From Neokomagataea thailandica NBRC 106555 (GTDB lineage Bacteria > Pseudomonadota > Alphaproteobacteria > Acetobacterales > Acetobacteraceae), in contig NZ_BCZB01000009.1 of NCBI RefSeq assembly GCF_001598495.1, positions 37,872 to 101,871 on the forward strand: a stretch of DNA of 64,000 nt, given 5' to 3'. The position numbers and the translations under genes were made by a program. Within the stretch, counting starts at the first letter, position 1. Each line of letters starts with the position of its first letter. Below the pieces are notes generated by a model. It saw nothing but the letters and a program-made list of their open reading frames with translations. It had not been told where the DNA came from and made no database searches. This document shows, piece after piece, positions 27,500 through 35,926 of the stretch.

Positions 27500-28774
27500 A
27501 TGTGTTCGCAAACAGCGCCATCGCAGAGTGGTGGGCAGTCCGTCCGCTTTGATGGAACGGATATTGGCTGGACGATTATAAGCATTGGCATGGCAATCGG
27601 TGCTGGCATTGTGTTCTTGCCAGTGCAGGTTGGGCTCGTGGGCATTTGGGTGTTTTTACTGTCTTCGGCCATTGGTTATCCGGGGATGTATTTATTCCAG
27701 AGGCTTTTCATCAACACGCTTGCTTCTGCGCGTGAGAGCCAGACCTACCCGGATATGATTGCCAGTTATTTGGGCCGTGGGTGGGGGCGTGCGCTCGGTG
27801 TTTTATATTTTGTGATGATTACGATTTGGCTGTTGGTGTATGCGACGGCCATTACTAATGACAGTGCGTCTTACCTACGTAGTTTTGGCATTACGCATGA
27901 ATTGCTGTCGCATTATGCGTGGTATCCGTTGGTTTTGATGTTTGCTCTGGTGGGTATTGCCTCACGGGGAGAGAAAACCTTGTTTAAGGTATCTACTCTG
28001 CTTGTGTGCACGAAGCTCTGCATTATCGCCGTTTTGGGTTTCTTGATGATTTCCCGATGGAATTTGGGTAATATAGGGGCTGTACCACCGGTTGGGACTT
28101 TGATTGGGCAAAGTGTGATTACATTGCCTTTTACGCTGACCTCGATTTTGTTTTTGCAGACGTTAAGCCCAATGGTGGTATTTTACCGGGCGCAGGAACA
28201 ATCACCAGAAGTGGCGCGGTATAAAGCCTTACGGGTGATGAATATCGCATTTGCTATTTTGTTTGTTGTTGTCTTTTTCTATGCGGTATCGTTTTCATTA
28301 GCGATGAGCCATGCAGATGCTGTGGCGGCTTATAAGCAAAATATCTCGGCATTGGCGATTAGCGCACAGGTTTTTGGTGGAAGCTGGGCGACGTATATCG
28401 GCGTTGTGCTGAATATATTTGCCGTCATGACGGCATTTTTTGGCGTATATTTAGGCTTTAAAGAAGCATGCCAAGGACTTTTTACGTCTATTGCCTCGAA
28501 GTGGCTGACTGAGCAGCGTATTCAGCCGAATGTTTTAGCCACGGGGATTGCATTACTTGCTGTTGCTTTGGCCTATGGAGCTATTGTTGCGAACTTGCCT
28601 GTCTTGTCTTTTACGGCGGTATGTAGCCCGATTTTTGGTTTGATTGGCTGTTTAATTCCCGCATGGCTGGTGGTGAAAACGCCTTCCTTGGTGCGCTATC
28701 GTGGGGTCAGCCTGTACTTTATTGTGGGTGTTGGTGTCCTGCTGGTTGTGTCTCCGTTCTTGTCGCTTCTGTGA
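27500..28774 (+). CDS. Aromatic/hydroxy amino acid permease family transporter (HAAAP type)
   Basis: Inner-membrane transporter of 424 residues with about eleven hydrophobic helices. The N-terminal motif DIGWTIISIGMAIGAGIVFLPV is typical of the SdaC/TdcC/TyrP-like amino acid:H+ symporter group, as are QSVITLPFTLTSILFLQTLSPMVVFYRA and FFGVYLGFKEACQGL. Substrate (serine, threonine or aromatic amino acid) cannot be decided; similarity to SdaC is suggestive. The leader carries a small hairpin at the ribosome binding site. Confidence 0.85.
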   Translation: MCSQTAPSQSGGQSVRFDGTDIGWTIISIGMAIGAGIVFLPVQVGLVGIWVFLLSSAIGYPGMYLFQRLFINTLASARESQTYPDMIASYLGRGWGRALGVLYFVMITIWLLVYATAITNDSASYLRSFGITHELLSHYAWYPLVLMFALVGIASRGEKTLFKVSTLLVCTKLCIIAVLGFLMISRWNLGNIGAVPPVGTLIGQSVITLPFTLTSILFLQTLSPMVVFYRAQEQSPEVARYKALRVMNIAFAILFVVVFFYAVSFSLAMSHADAVAAYKQNISALAISAQVFGGSWATYIGVVLNIFAVMTAFFGVYLGFKEACQGLFTSIASKWLTEQRIQPNVLATGIALLAVALAYGAIVANLPVLSFTAVCSPIFGLIGCLIPAWLVVKTPSLVRYRGVSLYFIVGVGVLLVVSPFLSLL

Positions 28775-29101
28775 GGTGATGTTTGGTGTTCTTTTGGTCA
28801 GAAAGAACCGAGAAGCGTGTGAGTGTTTGGCGGCTGCGATTTTGATGGTGCATTGTTCTCATACAAATGCTCCATTAAAATTTTACGGCCATGTCTCGAA
28901 TGAATGTGCGGCATGACCGTTTGAAGGGACAATTTTTCGCGTAAGTGACTGGTTTTTCGATCATAGCCGCCCATTTTGGGCAATGGCTTGCTGAGTGGGG
29001 AAGGGTGCCAAATCCTTGCCGGGGACCTAGCGGCCCTCGTTAATAGTACTCTTTGCACATATTTGCGGTAATGATCGAAGCAAAAGAGGGGCGTGTTGGC
29101 T
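28775..29101. other. Intergenic stretch without a recognisable gene
   Basis: About 330 bases between the permease gene and rsmI. Short open frames exist on both strands (for example minus 28798-29058) but look random and have no ribosome binding site. The only structure I can support is the rsmI terminator at its right end. Confidence 0.6.
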
Positions 29102-29110
29102 TTACCCCTC
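29082..29110 (-). terminator. Probable terminator of rsmI
   Basis: On the minus strand, gagggg (29105-29110) and cccctc (29086-29091) form a 6-bp stem followed by tttt; the stem includes the last codons of rsmI and the loop its stop codon. Confidence 0.5.
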
Positions 29111-30037
29111 GCGGGAGAGTTCTAGGGCGCGGCTATAGACGGTGCGTTTTGGGAGTTTGACCATGCCTGCGACTAAAGAGGCGGCGTCTTTGACCGAGTG
29201 CTGTTGAAGAGCTTCACGTAGCAAAGTGTCGAGGTCAGCAGCGCCGGTATCGGTCTCAGGGGCGGGGCCAATCAGGAGGGTGATTTCACCGCGTGGTGCA
29301 TGTTGTAAGAAATGCTCATGCACGGATTGTAGGGTGCCGCGCACCATTTCTTCAAAGCGTTTCGTCAGTTCGCGGCCGACGGCGGCTTCACGTTCTGGTC
29401 CGAAGACGCTGATAAGGTCGGCCAAAGAGGCGATAAGGCGGTGTGGGGCCTCATACCAAATCAGGGTGGAGCGTAGCCCGGCCTGTTCTGCGGCGCGTAG
29501 GGCGGAGAAGGTGCCGGTTCGTGCTTCACTCTTAGGGGGAGGAAAGCCAAGGAAGGTGAAGGGATGCGGGGGGAGGCCTGACAAGGTCAGTGCGGTGATA
29601 ACGGCATTGGGGCCGGGTGTGGTGCTGACAGGAATCTGGGCATCAATGGCGGCACGGACGAGGCGGAATCCGGGATCGGAGACGAGAGGGGTTCCGGCAT
29701 CAGAAACCACAGCGAAGCGAGCGCCTGCCTGGAGCTTTTCCAGAAGAAACGGAATCTTCTCTGCTTCGTTATGATCGTGCAGTGTATAGGTTGGTGTGGT
29801 GATGCCGTGTGCGGTGAGCAGTTTTGCCGTGACGCGTGTGTCTTCGCACAGTATGGCTTCAACACTGCGCAGGGCCTCAATCGCTCTGGCGCTGATATCG
29901 CCAAGGTTGCCGATTGGGGTTGCCACTAATATCAGGGAGCCTCCCCCAGCCGGGTTGGCCTCGGTGAGAGGGGTGTTCGATGATGATACGGCCACCTCGC
30001 CTAAGGGAGTTTCAGCAGACCATGATTGCTCGGACAT
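29102..30037 (-). CDS. rsmI: 16S rRNA (cytidine1402-2'-O)-methyltransferase
   Basis: Tetrapyrrole-methylase-fold enzyme that 2'-O-methylates C1402 of 16S rRNA. LILVATPIGNLGDISARAIEALR, AILCEDTRVTAKLL, VVSDAGTPLVSDPGFRLVRAA, TTPGPNAVITALTLSGLP and VGRELTKRFEEMVRGTL are all classic RsmI motifs. I chose ATG 30037 (MSEQSWSAETPLG); the frame is open to 30145, but that would run into the divergent lpoA start. The N terminus before LILVATP is about 30 residues longer than in E. coli. Arranged divergently with lpoA/lppC, as in many proteobacteria. Confidence 0.95.
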   Translation of the reverse strand: MSEQSWSAETPLGEVAVSSSNTPLTEANPAGGGSLILVATPIGNLGDISARAIEALRSVEAILCEDTRVTAKLLTAHGITTPTYTLHDHNEAEKIPFLLEKLQAGARFAVVSDAGTPLVSDPGFRLVRAAIDAQIPVSTTPGPNAVITALTLSGLPPHPFTFLGFPPPKSEARTGTFSALRAAEQAGLRSTLIWYEAPHRLIASLADLISVFGPEREAAVGRELTKRFEEMVRGTLQSVHEHFLQHAPRGEITLLIGPAPETDTGAADLDTLLREALQQHSVKDAASLVAGMVKLPKRTVYSRALELSREG

Positions 30038-30114
30038 CTGTATCCTCGACCAAGACGTGCAAAGTGTCTTTGCAGGAAAAAAAGCGTTCCTGCTTAGACC
30101 CTGTAGGGGCGGGT

Positions 30115-31389
30115 ATGCCAAGGCATTTTCGTACAGTAGTGGCACTTAGTGCGGTTTTTGGCCTGGCGGCATGTGCGAATAATGGTGGGGAGGCCCCTAT
30201 TCCCGGTGCTCAAACAACGCCCATAATAGGACAGCCCAAGGCGCCAAGTGTCGGGTTGGTTTTACCATTGAGTGGCCGTTTTGGCGCTGTCGGGCAACGT
30301 ATGCGTGATGCTGCGAAGCTTGCGCTCTCATCCTCTGGGGCACCTGCTTTGGATGTGCAGGACAGTAATGGTGTGGGCGGAGCTGCTTTTGCTGCACAAA
30401 CGGCGTTGTCTCATGGGGATGCATTGTTGCTGGGGCCTTTGACCTCGGCGGACACTGCGGCTGTGGCTCCTGTGGCTGCGCAAGCCGGCAAGCCCGTACT
30501 GGCCTTTACGAGTGATTCGACGCAAGCGCGACCGGGTGTCTGGGTGATGGGTTTGACGCCGGAGCAGCAGGTGCGTCGTATGGTTGATGCTGCCCGGGCG
30601 ACAGGACGAAAACGTTTTGCGGCTTTTTTGCCCGATAATCCTCTGGGTCATGCGATGGCCGATGGTTTAAAAATGGCGTGCCATGACGCTTCCTTGAATG
30701 AGCCGCAGATTGTTTTTCATACGTCGGATGCGGCAAACATTCAGGAGGGCTTGAAAGGCTTGTCGGGTATTGCCGCACGGCAGCCAAGTGCGCCGGTTGT
30801 GCCTGTAGTGGATGGCCCATCAGCGATTGACCCGACGGCGGCTGGCGGGGCTTCTGTCTCCAGTCCCGTAGCGCCCGGTCCTGTAGCGCCGTCTGCTACA
30901 CCGTCATTTGCTCCGCCGCCGTTTGATGCTCTTTTATTGGGAGATACAGGGTTAGAGCTGGCTCAAGTGATTTCCGCGCTACAAGATGATCATATTGATG
31001 CATCTCAGGTGCAGATTATGGGACCGGCTTTGTGGAAAGCATTTGATACGAAGTTGGGAGCGCTGCATGGGGCGTGGTTTGCTGCGCCGGATGCTCGTGA
31101 CCGTAACGGGTATATTGCACGGTATAAAGCAGTGTACGGTCAGCCCCCATCGCCTGTGACCGATTTTGCGTATGATGCTGCTGCGTTGGCGAACGTTGTT
31201 GCGCGTACGGGTACGGTGGATAGTGCTGCTTTGATACGGGGAAATGGTTTTATGGGGGTGGATGGGTTGTTCCGCTTGCGCCCTGATGGCCATGTGAGCC
31301 GAAATCTGGCGGTGTTTCAGATCCGGCAGGTGGGTGGCTCATCAATTGTTGTCCCAGCATCACGGGACGTTGCATTGCGTCCTTCGTGA
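30115..31389 (+). CDS. Penicillin-binding protein activator (LpoA/LppC family lipoprotein)
   Basis: Lipoprotein of 424 residues with the signal peptide MPRHFRTVVALSAVFGLAAC and lipidation Cys at the LAAC box, which fixes the start at ATG 30115 although the frame opens earlier. The mature part has the periplasmic-binding-like fold: VGLVLPLSGRFGAVGQRMRDA, LLGPLTSADTAAVAPVAAQAGK, RKRFAAFLPDNPLGHAM and DARDRNGYIARYKAVYGQPP. The E. coli relative activates PBP1A from the outer membrane; alphaproteobacterial members lack the TPR domain and their partner is less certain. A Pro/Ala/Val-rich insert lies around residues 225-265. Confidence 0.88.
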   Translation: MPRHFRTVVALSAVFGLAACANNGGEAPIPGAQTTPIIGQPKAPSVGLVLPLSGRFGAVGQRMRDAAKLALSSSGAPALDVQDSNGVGGAAFAAQTALSHGDALLLGPLTSADTAAVAPVAAQAGKPVLAFTSDSTQARPGVWVMGLTPEQQVRRMVDAARATGRKRFAAFLPDNPLGHAMADGLKMACHDASLNEPQIVFHTSDAANIQEGLKGLSGIAARQPSAPVVPVVDGPSAIDPTAAGGASVSSPVAPGPVAPSATPSFAPPPFDALLLGDTGLELAQVISALQDDHIDASQVQIMGPALWKAFDTKLGALHGAWFAAPDARDRNGYIARYKAVYGQPPSPVTDFAYDAAALANVVARTGTVDSAALIRGNGFMGVDGLFRLRPDGHVSRNLAVFQIRQVGGSSIVVPASRDVALRPS

Positions 31390-31438
31390 GAAGGACGTCT
31401 TGTTGCGCCGTCGTATGAGAGTGACGGCGCAGCAGGGT

Positions 31439-31822
31439 TTATGCTGCGTAAATGGTGGCTGTTGGCAGGACGGGGCGGATTGTATTGAGCGCGGCTTCAA
31501 AGCTGGCGTAGCTGCCCAATTTATGCTCACGGAGTTGGTCAATGAGAACCCAGCTCATTCCTTGTGGGCGAAGCATATAAGCGGGTTGTGGGTTTTCACG
31601 GACCCATACGAGGATGTGCTCAATGGCTGAATTGTCGTGGGTATCACCTTGATGCATTGTTGTCGTAATTTCAGCATCGAAAAGGCCCATGCGCAGTCCG
31701 GCCTCTAACCAGCGTGAAAGATATTCACGGTGGCGCGGTAGGACGCCTTGACGCAGAGGGACGATGTTGGAGCATCTGGCAACCTGCTGTGAGACGTGCT
31801 GGGAAGTTGCCTGTTGTGGCAT
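31439..31822 (-). CDS. Conserved hypothetical protein, 127 aa
   Basis: Small soluble protein; I do not recognise the family. It begins with a Gln/Ser-rich stretch, then a compact helical part (LPRHREYLSRWLEAGLRMGL, HDNSAIEHILVWVRENPQPAY, MSWVLIDQLREHKLGSYASF). No signal peptide, membrane segment or Cys/His motif. It converges on lpoA and is separated by 164 bases from lpxL. Codon use looks like its neighbours, so it is probably an ordinary chromosomal gene. Confidence 0.65.
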   Translation of the reverse strand: MPQQATSQHVSQQVARCSNIVPLRQGVLPRHREYLSRWLEAGLRMGLFDAEITTTMHQGDTHDNSAIEHILVWVRENPQPAYMLRPQGMSWVLIDQLREHKLGSYASFEAALNTIRPVLPTATIYAA

Positions 31823-31986
31823 CAGGGAAACCCTCCGCGATCTGGGAAAAAAGCCCGGTTAAAAACTGATATGTGCAAGCTAAGGGCCTAAAACGCCTTT
31901 TCACAACAGGAAACTTCATAAAAGTGCCTTATGGCGCAACAAACATTCATTGGTGTGGCAATTCTGCCATGCGTTAAATGCATGGC

Positions 31987-32901
31987 TCAGGGGGGTGTTG
32001 CAACCTGACGGTAGAGCGCTTTGTCCCAGCGACGGTGTAATAAGAGCCACGCGCCCGGTTTTGCGCGGATCCAGCTCTCAAGGCGGTCGTTTAAGGTTTG
32101 GGTGAGAGCCTGGACGTCATGTTGGCGGTTATCCGTTATCGTTGGGCTAAAAGGGCGATCTACGACGAGGACGAGTCGAGCGGGGCCATCACGGCGAACA
32201 TGACCAGTGACAATGAGGGCGTTATGGCGCAGGGCAAAGACAGCCGCAGCAGAGGCTGTCATGGCGGGGCGGCCAAAGAGCTGAGCCTCAATCCCGTCAT
32301 TCATTTTTTGGTCACCTAAGATCCCGAGATGTCCGCCTTGAGACAGGTGGCGCAGAGCACTGCGTGCGCCTTTGGCTCCTTTGGGGAACATTAGGGCTTC
32401 TTGTGTCATGGTGCTTTGGCGCAGATCACGGATGAGTTGATCAACCAAGGGGTTACTGGCGGCGCGGTAAAACGAGGCAAAGGGCAGGCCGTAATGTGCA
32501 ACGGCGGGAGGCATGAGTTCCCAATTACCAATATGGCCGGAAAAGAAGATGACGGGTCGTCCGCTTTCGCGTGCGGTGATGAGGTGCTCTTCGCCCTCGA
32601 CGGACCAAGCCGCACCATCGGGGGCTTTATGGGGGAGTTGGCCGATATGCGGGAGTTCAGCGATGGTGCGGCCGAGATTATCCCAGCATTCACGGATAAT
32701 ATGGCGGCGTTTCTTGGCGTTATATTCGGGGAAGGCAAGTTGTAAGTTGCGGTCTGCAATGCGTGAAACAGGAATAAGTGGGCCGAAGAGACGGGCTACG
32801 GCCCCGCCAAGCTGAGAGGCTGTGATGGGGGGAAGGTGGCGGAGTGCACAGAGAAGGCCCCGCAAAACGATAAATTCAGCGCGCTGTAGAAGCTGTTTCA
32901 T
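31987..32901 (-). CDS. Lipid A acyltransferase (LpxL/HtrB family)
   Basis: Inner-membrane-associated acyltransferase that adds a secondary acyl chain to Kdo-lipid A (or a precursor). 304 residues with an N-terminal hydrophobic anchor, the catalytic HIGNWE (HxxxxE type) in VIFFSGHIGNWELMPPA, FYRAASNPLVDQLI, and LGILGDQKMNDGIEAQLFGRPAMT. Normal length and motifs. Last gene of the waaA-lpxK-lpxL unit, with a 4-base ATGA overlap with lpxK. The acyl chain specificity is unknown. Confidence 0.9.
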   Translation of the reverse strand: MKQLLQRAEFIVLRGLLCALRHLPPITASQLGGAVARLFGPLIPVSRIADRNLQLAFPEYNAKKRRHIIRECWDNLGRTIAELPHIGQLPHKAPDGAAWSVEGEEHLITARESGRPVIFFSGHIGNWELMPPAVAHYGLPFASFYRAASNPLVDQLIRDLRQSTMTQEALMFPKGAKGARSALRHLSQGGHLGILGDQKMNDGIEAQLFGRPAMTASAAAVFALRHNALIVTGHVRRDGPARLVLVVDRPFSPTITDNRQHDVQALTQTLNDRLESWIRAKPGAWLLLHRRWDKALYRQVATPP

Positions 32902-33869
32902 GCAAAAAGTTGGTCCAAAATGTGGTCAGGGGCGGTTGGGTCTTCCCATAAGACATCGACGCTAATGATGACGGTGTGAGCGCGGAAGGTAGGCGGGAGT
33001 TTGACCGCATCTTTCGCCGTTGTGACGAGGGTGGTGTTTGCTTCTAGGCGCAGAGCATCTAAGCGTTGGATGTCTCGTGGTGTATAATTGTGGTGGTCTG
33101 GGAAGCTGAGGGTGCGGACGGGTTCTATGCCGGCCTCTCGGAGCATTGTGAAAAATTTTTCGGGGCGGCCAATGCCTGCAAAGGCGATGACGCGGACGCC
33201 TTGAAGGCGGCGGATTTCGGGGCCGGGAATGAAGCGCGCTTGTAAAATGGGAAGGGAGGTTAAGCGGTGGATGTGCCGTCGGTCATCGCCGATGAGGATG
33301 ATGGCGTGGGCGCGTGCGAAGGCGTTTTCGAGTGATTCACGCAAGGGGCCAGAGGGCAGGACTCTTTGATTGCCGAACCCGCTCGCGCCATCGACGATTA
33401 AAAGGGAGAGGGTTTTATTCAATGTTGTGTTTTGGAAGCCATCATCCATGACGAGGCAATCTGCGCCCTCACTGACGGCAAGTTGTGCTGTGTTGCCACG
33501 ATTGGCGCCAATCCATGTGGGGGCGCAGGCGGAAAGCAACATGGGCTCATCCCCCACGTCTCGCGCGGTGTAGCGGCTTGGGTTCACGGCGAGGGGGCCG
33601 TGTTGTTTGCCGCCATGACCTCGGCTCAGAATATGGGGGGTGTGGCCGCGTGCCTGTAAGCGGCGGACGAAATCTAGGGTGAGGGGGGTTTTCCCCGTAC
33701 CGCCGGTGGTGGCGTTGCCGCAGCATAAGACGGGTACAGAGGCATGATAGCCGGGTTGGGTGCTGCGCTGTTGTGCAATACGGCTGACGACGGCACTCAC
33801 GGGGGTGAGGGCGCGTGCGGCAAGGTGGGGTGTTTCAGACGTCCAGAAGCGGGGGGGGCGTAACCTCAT
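32898..33869 (-). CDS. lpxK: Tetraacyldisaccharide 4'-kinase
   Basis: Phosphorylates the 4' position of the lipid A disaccharide to give lipid IVA. 323 residues with the P loop GNATTGGTGKTPLTLDFVRRL, ILSRGHGGKQHG, DVGDEPMLLSACAP and CLVMDDGFQNTTLNKTLSL, followed by AFAGIGRPEKFFTMLREAG. The C-terminal LVTTAKDAVKLP motif is also present. Overlaps the waaA fusion gene upstream and the acyltransferase gene downstream by 4 bases each, so the three are translationally coupled. Confidence 0.95.
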   Translation of the reverse strand: MRLRPPRFWTSETPHLAARALTPVSAVVSRIAQQRSTQPGYHASVPVLCCGNATTGGTGKTPLTLDFVRRLQARGHTPHILSRGHGGKQHGPLAVNPSRYTARDVGDEPMLLSACAPTWIGANRGNTAQLAVSEGADCLVMDDGFQNTTLNKTLSLLIVDGASGFGNQRVLPSGPLRESLENAFARAHAIILIGDDRRHIHRLTSLPILQARFIPGPEIRRLQGVRVIAFAGIGRPEKFFTMLREAGIEPVRTLSFPDHHNYTPRDIQRLDALRLEANTTLVTTAKDAVKLPPTFRAHTVIISVDVLWEDPTAPDHILDQLFA

Positions 33870-35731
33870 CGCTCCAAACTCTCCAGAATTGTGGCAGTTA
33901 ATGTGTTGACGATATGGGCTTCAGGAACGGGTGTTGTGGTCTTCGTGTTCGGCCGATTAAGCCACTGGGCTAAGCTGTCAGTATTTTCGACTGTCTGCAA
34001 TGTTTCCGCAAGTTGTGTGACGGCTTCGCGCCAATTTGTCATATGAGGGCCCGTTGCGGTGGGGACACCAAGACGTAAGGGTTCAAAAGGATTATGTCCT
34101 CCGCCAGGGGCAATAAGAGAGTGCCCGAGGAAGCACGAATCTGCGAGGCGGTAAAAAAGTCCTAACTCTCCGAGCGTATCCGCGAGGAAGACGGGCATTG
34201 TGGCGTTCGGGTCTTGGCCGGATTGGCGGCTGGGCAGGTTGAAGCGGGCTTTGAGTTCTGGGCCTCGGTTCGGATGTCGGGGGACGAGAATAGTGAGCAG
34301 GGTAGGCTGTTTTTGGCGTGCTTTTTCTGCGGCTTGGAGGATGAGTTCTTCTTCCCCCGGATGGGTTGAGGCTGCGACGAAAACAGGGCGTTGGCCGATC
34401 AGGGTGCGGAGGCGTGTGAGTTCTGCGGGGTTATGAGGCAGTGGTGCAGCGTCTCGTTTGAGATCCCCATGATTATAGACGGTTTTTACGCCGAGGGAGC
34501 GGAAATGGGCAGCATCTTCTGCGCCGCGTGCGGCGACCCATGTAAGGCGTGAGAAGAGGCTATGAATGAAGGGGCGGAAGCGCTGCCATCGGCGCGCAGA
34601 GCGGTCTGACAGGCGGCCATTGACGACCATAATGGGAATGTGGCGGCGTGATAACTCTGTGATGATGCCGGGCCAGAGCTCACTCTCTACGAAGACTGCC
34701 CCTTGAGGGGACCAGCGCTTGAGAAAGCGTTTGATCCAGCGTGGGACATCATGGGGGATGAATTGGTGGGTTACGCGCGTGTTCATGGCGGGGTGTTGCG
34801 CCATAATGTGACTGCCGGTTACGGTTGCGGTTGTAAAGAGCACATGCAGTGTTGGGTCTTGGGCGAGTAAGGCGTCAAGCAAAGGGCGTGCGCAGAGGGT
34901 TTCACCGACGCTGGCGGCGTGGATCCATAAGGTACGCCGTGCGCGTGCGGTACGGCGTGTGAGGCCCATGCGTTCACGTAACCGGTCTGGAAGTTCTTTG
35001 CCTCGACGCAGGCGAAGGCGCGTCATGATCGTGATGGCGGGGGCGAGTGCCGTGCCGATACCGCCCCAGAGCTGTTCAATGATCGTGCGCCGGGTGTGTG
35101 CGCGTTGTGTCTCAGCCTGACTGTTTGCGTCAGTCAGGGCTGTTCGTAGGGTGGCAGCATCAGGGCGGAGGATGGGCGTTCTGGGTGCGATGACGCCGCG
35201 CCCAAAAGGCAGGGGAAGGCGGAGGCGGTCCCATGATGGGAGATGTATGCTTGTGCAATCCATGCCAACGGGAATCAGAGGGCGGCGTGCAATGCGGGAG
35301 AGGGCTTCTGCGCCGGGCTGGATGCTTTCGGCCGGGCCGCGTGGTCCATCTGGCGTGATGCCGATATGCCCACCTTCGTTGATGATGCGTAATGCGGTGC
35401 GCAGTGCGGTTGCGCCGCCTTTATCTTTGCCGCGTCGCGCCGTGGAGCCATGAATGGCGGTGATGTTCCACGGGCGGATAGCATCAGCGATGAGGCGGCC
35501 ATCGGCATTGCGGGAGATGAAAGCGTAGAGGCGCAGACTTGGCTCACGGCGGCGTGCCCAGAACCATAAGGCGGGGGCGAGTGTGAGGTGGCGGTGCCAA
35601 AAGGCTACGACATAACCGGCCTGGGGCTGTGTGATGGCAGCACGGCCCGCAGGTGTGCCGGTGATCTGCCACCGTGTGGTGCGCAGACAGAACCCAAGCC
35701 AGAGATGAATGGCATGCGCTGCAAGTGTCAT
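33866..35731 (-). CDS. waaA: Fusion: DUF374 acyltransferase-like domain + Kdo transferase WaaA
   Basis: About 621 residues in one frame from ATG 35731 (MTLAAHAIHLWLGF, with ggagg 4 bases upstream). Residues about 1-210 form a DUF374 lysophospholipid-acyltransferase-like domain (YVVAFWHRHLTLAPALWF, GHIGITPDGPRGPAESIQPG, RPLIPVGMDC). The rest is the GT30 Kdo transferase: LWIHAASVGETLCARPLLDAL, VFVESELWPGIITELSRR, RPVFVAASTHPGEEELILQAA and GGHNPFEPLRLGVPT. WaaA adds Kdo to lipid IVA. The two functions are usually encoded by adjacent genes, so this is a real domain fusion or a stop-codon loss. It is the first gene of the waaA-lpxK-lpxL unit. Confidence 0.9.
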   Translation of the reverse strand: MTLAAHAIHLWLGFCLRTTRWQITGTPAGRAAITQPQAGYVVAFWHRHLTLAPALWFWARRREPSLRLYAFISRNADGRLIADAIRPWNITAIHGSTARRGKDKGGATALRTALRIINEGGHIGITPDGPRGPAESIQPGAEALSRIARRPLIPVGMDCTSIHLPSWDRLRLPLPFGRGVIAPRTPILRPDAATLRTALTDANSQAETQRAHTRRTIIEQLWGGIGTALAPAITIMTRLRLRRGKELPDRLRERMGLTRRTARARRTLWIHAASVGETLCARPLLDALLAQDPTLHVLFTTATVTGSHIMAQHPAMNTRVTHQFIPHDVPRWIKRFLKRWSPQGAVFVESELWPGIITELSRRHIPIMVVNGRLSDRSARRWQRFRPFIHSLFSRLTWVAARGAEDAAHFRSLGVKTVYNHGDLKRDAAPLPHNPAELTRLRTLIGQRPVFVAASTHPGEEELILQAAEKARQKQPTLLTILVPRHPNRGPELKARFNLPSRQSGQDPNATMPVFLADTLGELGLFYRLADSCFLGHSLIAPGGGHNPFEPLRLGVPTATGPHMTNWREAVTQLAETLQTVENTDSLAQWLNRPNTKTTTPVPEAHIVNTLTATILESLER

Positions 35732-35926
35732 GCTGCCTCCGGTAGCACGGACGGAGCTGTGCGGCAAAAATGGAGAGAGGGCGGTGTGGAGTGTTTTTTT
35801 TAAGGAGGCTTAGGGAGGCGTGGTTAGGAGTATTGAGGTATAAAAAGTATTATGGTTTTTTGAAAAATAAAATAATCAGAGACATATTTTCGCTCCGCCC
35901 TCACATTGGGCGGATTTTTCATATAA

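Noticed and set aside
28798..29058. Small gene on the minus strand after the permease gene
   Set aside because: No ribosome binding site or family similarity; codon pattern looks random.
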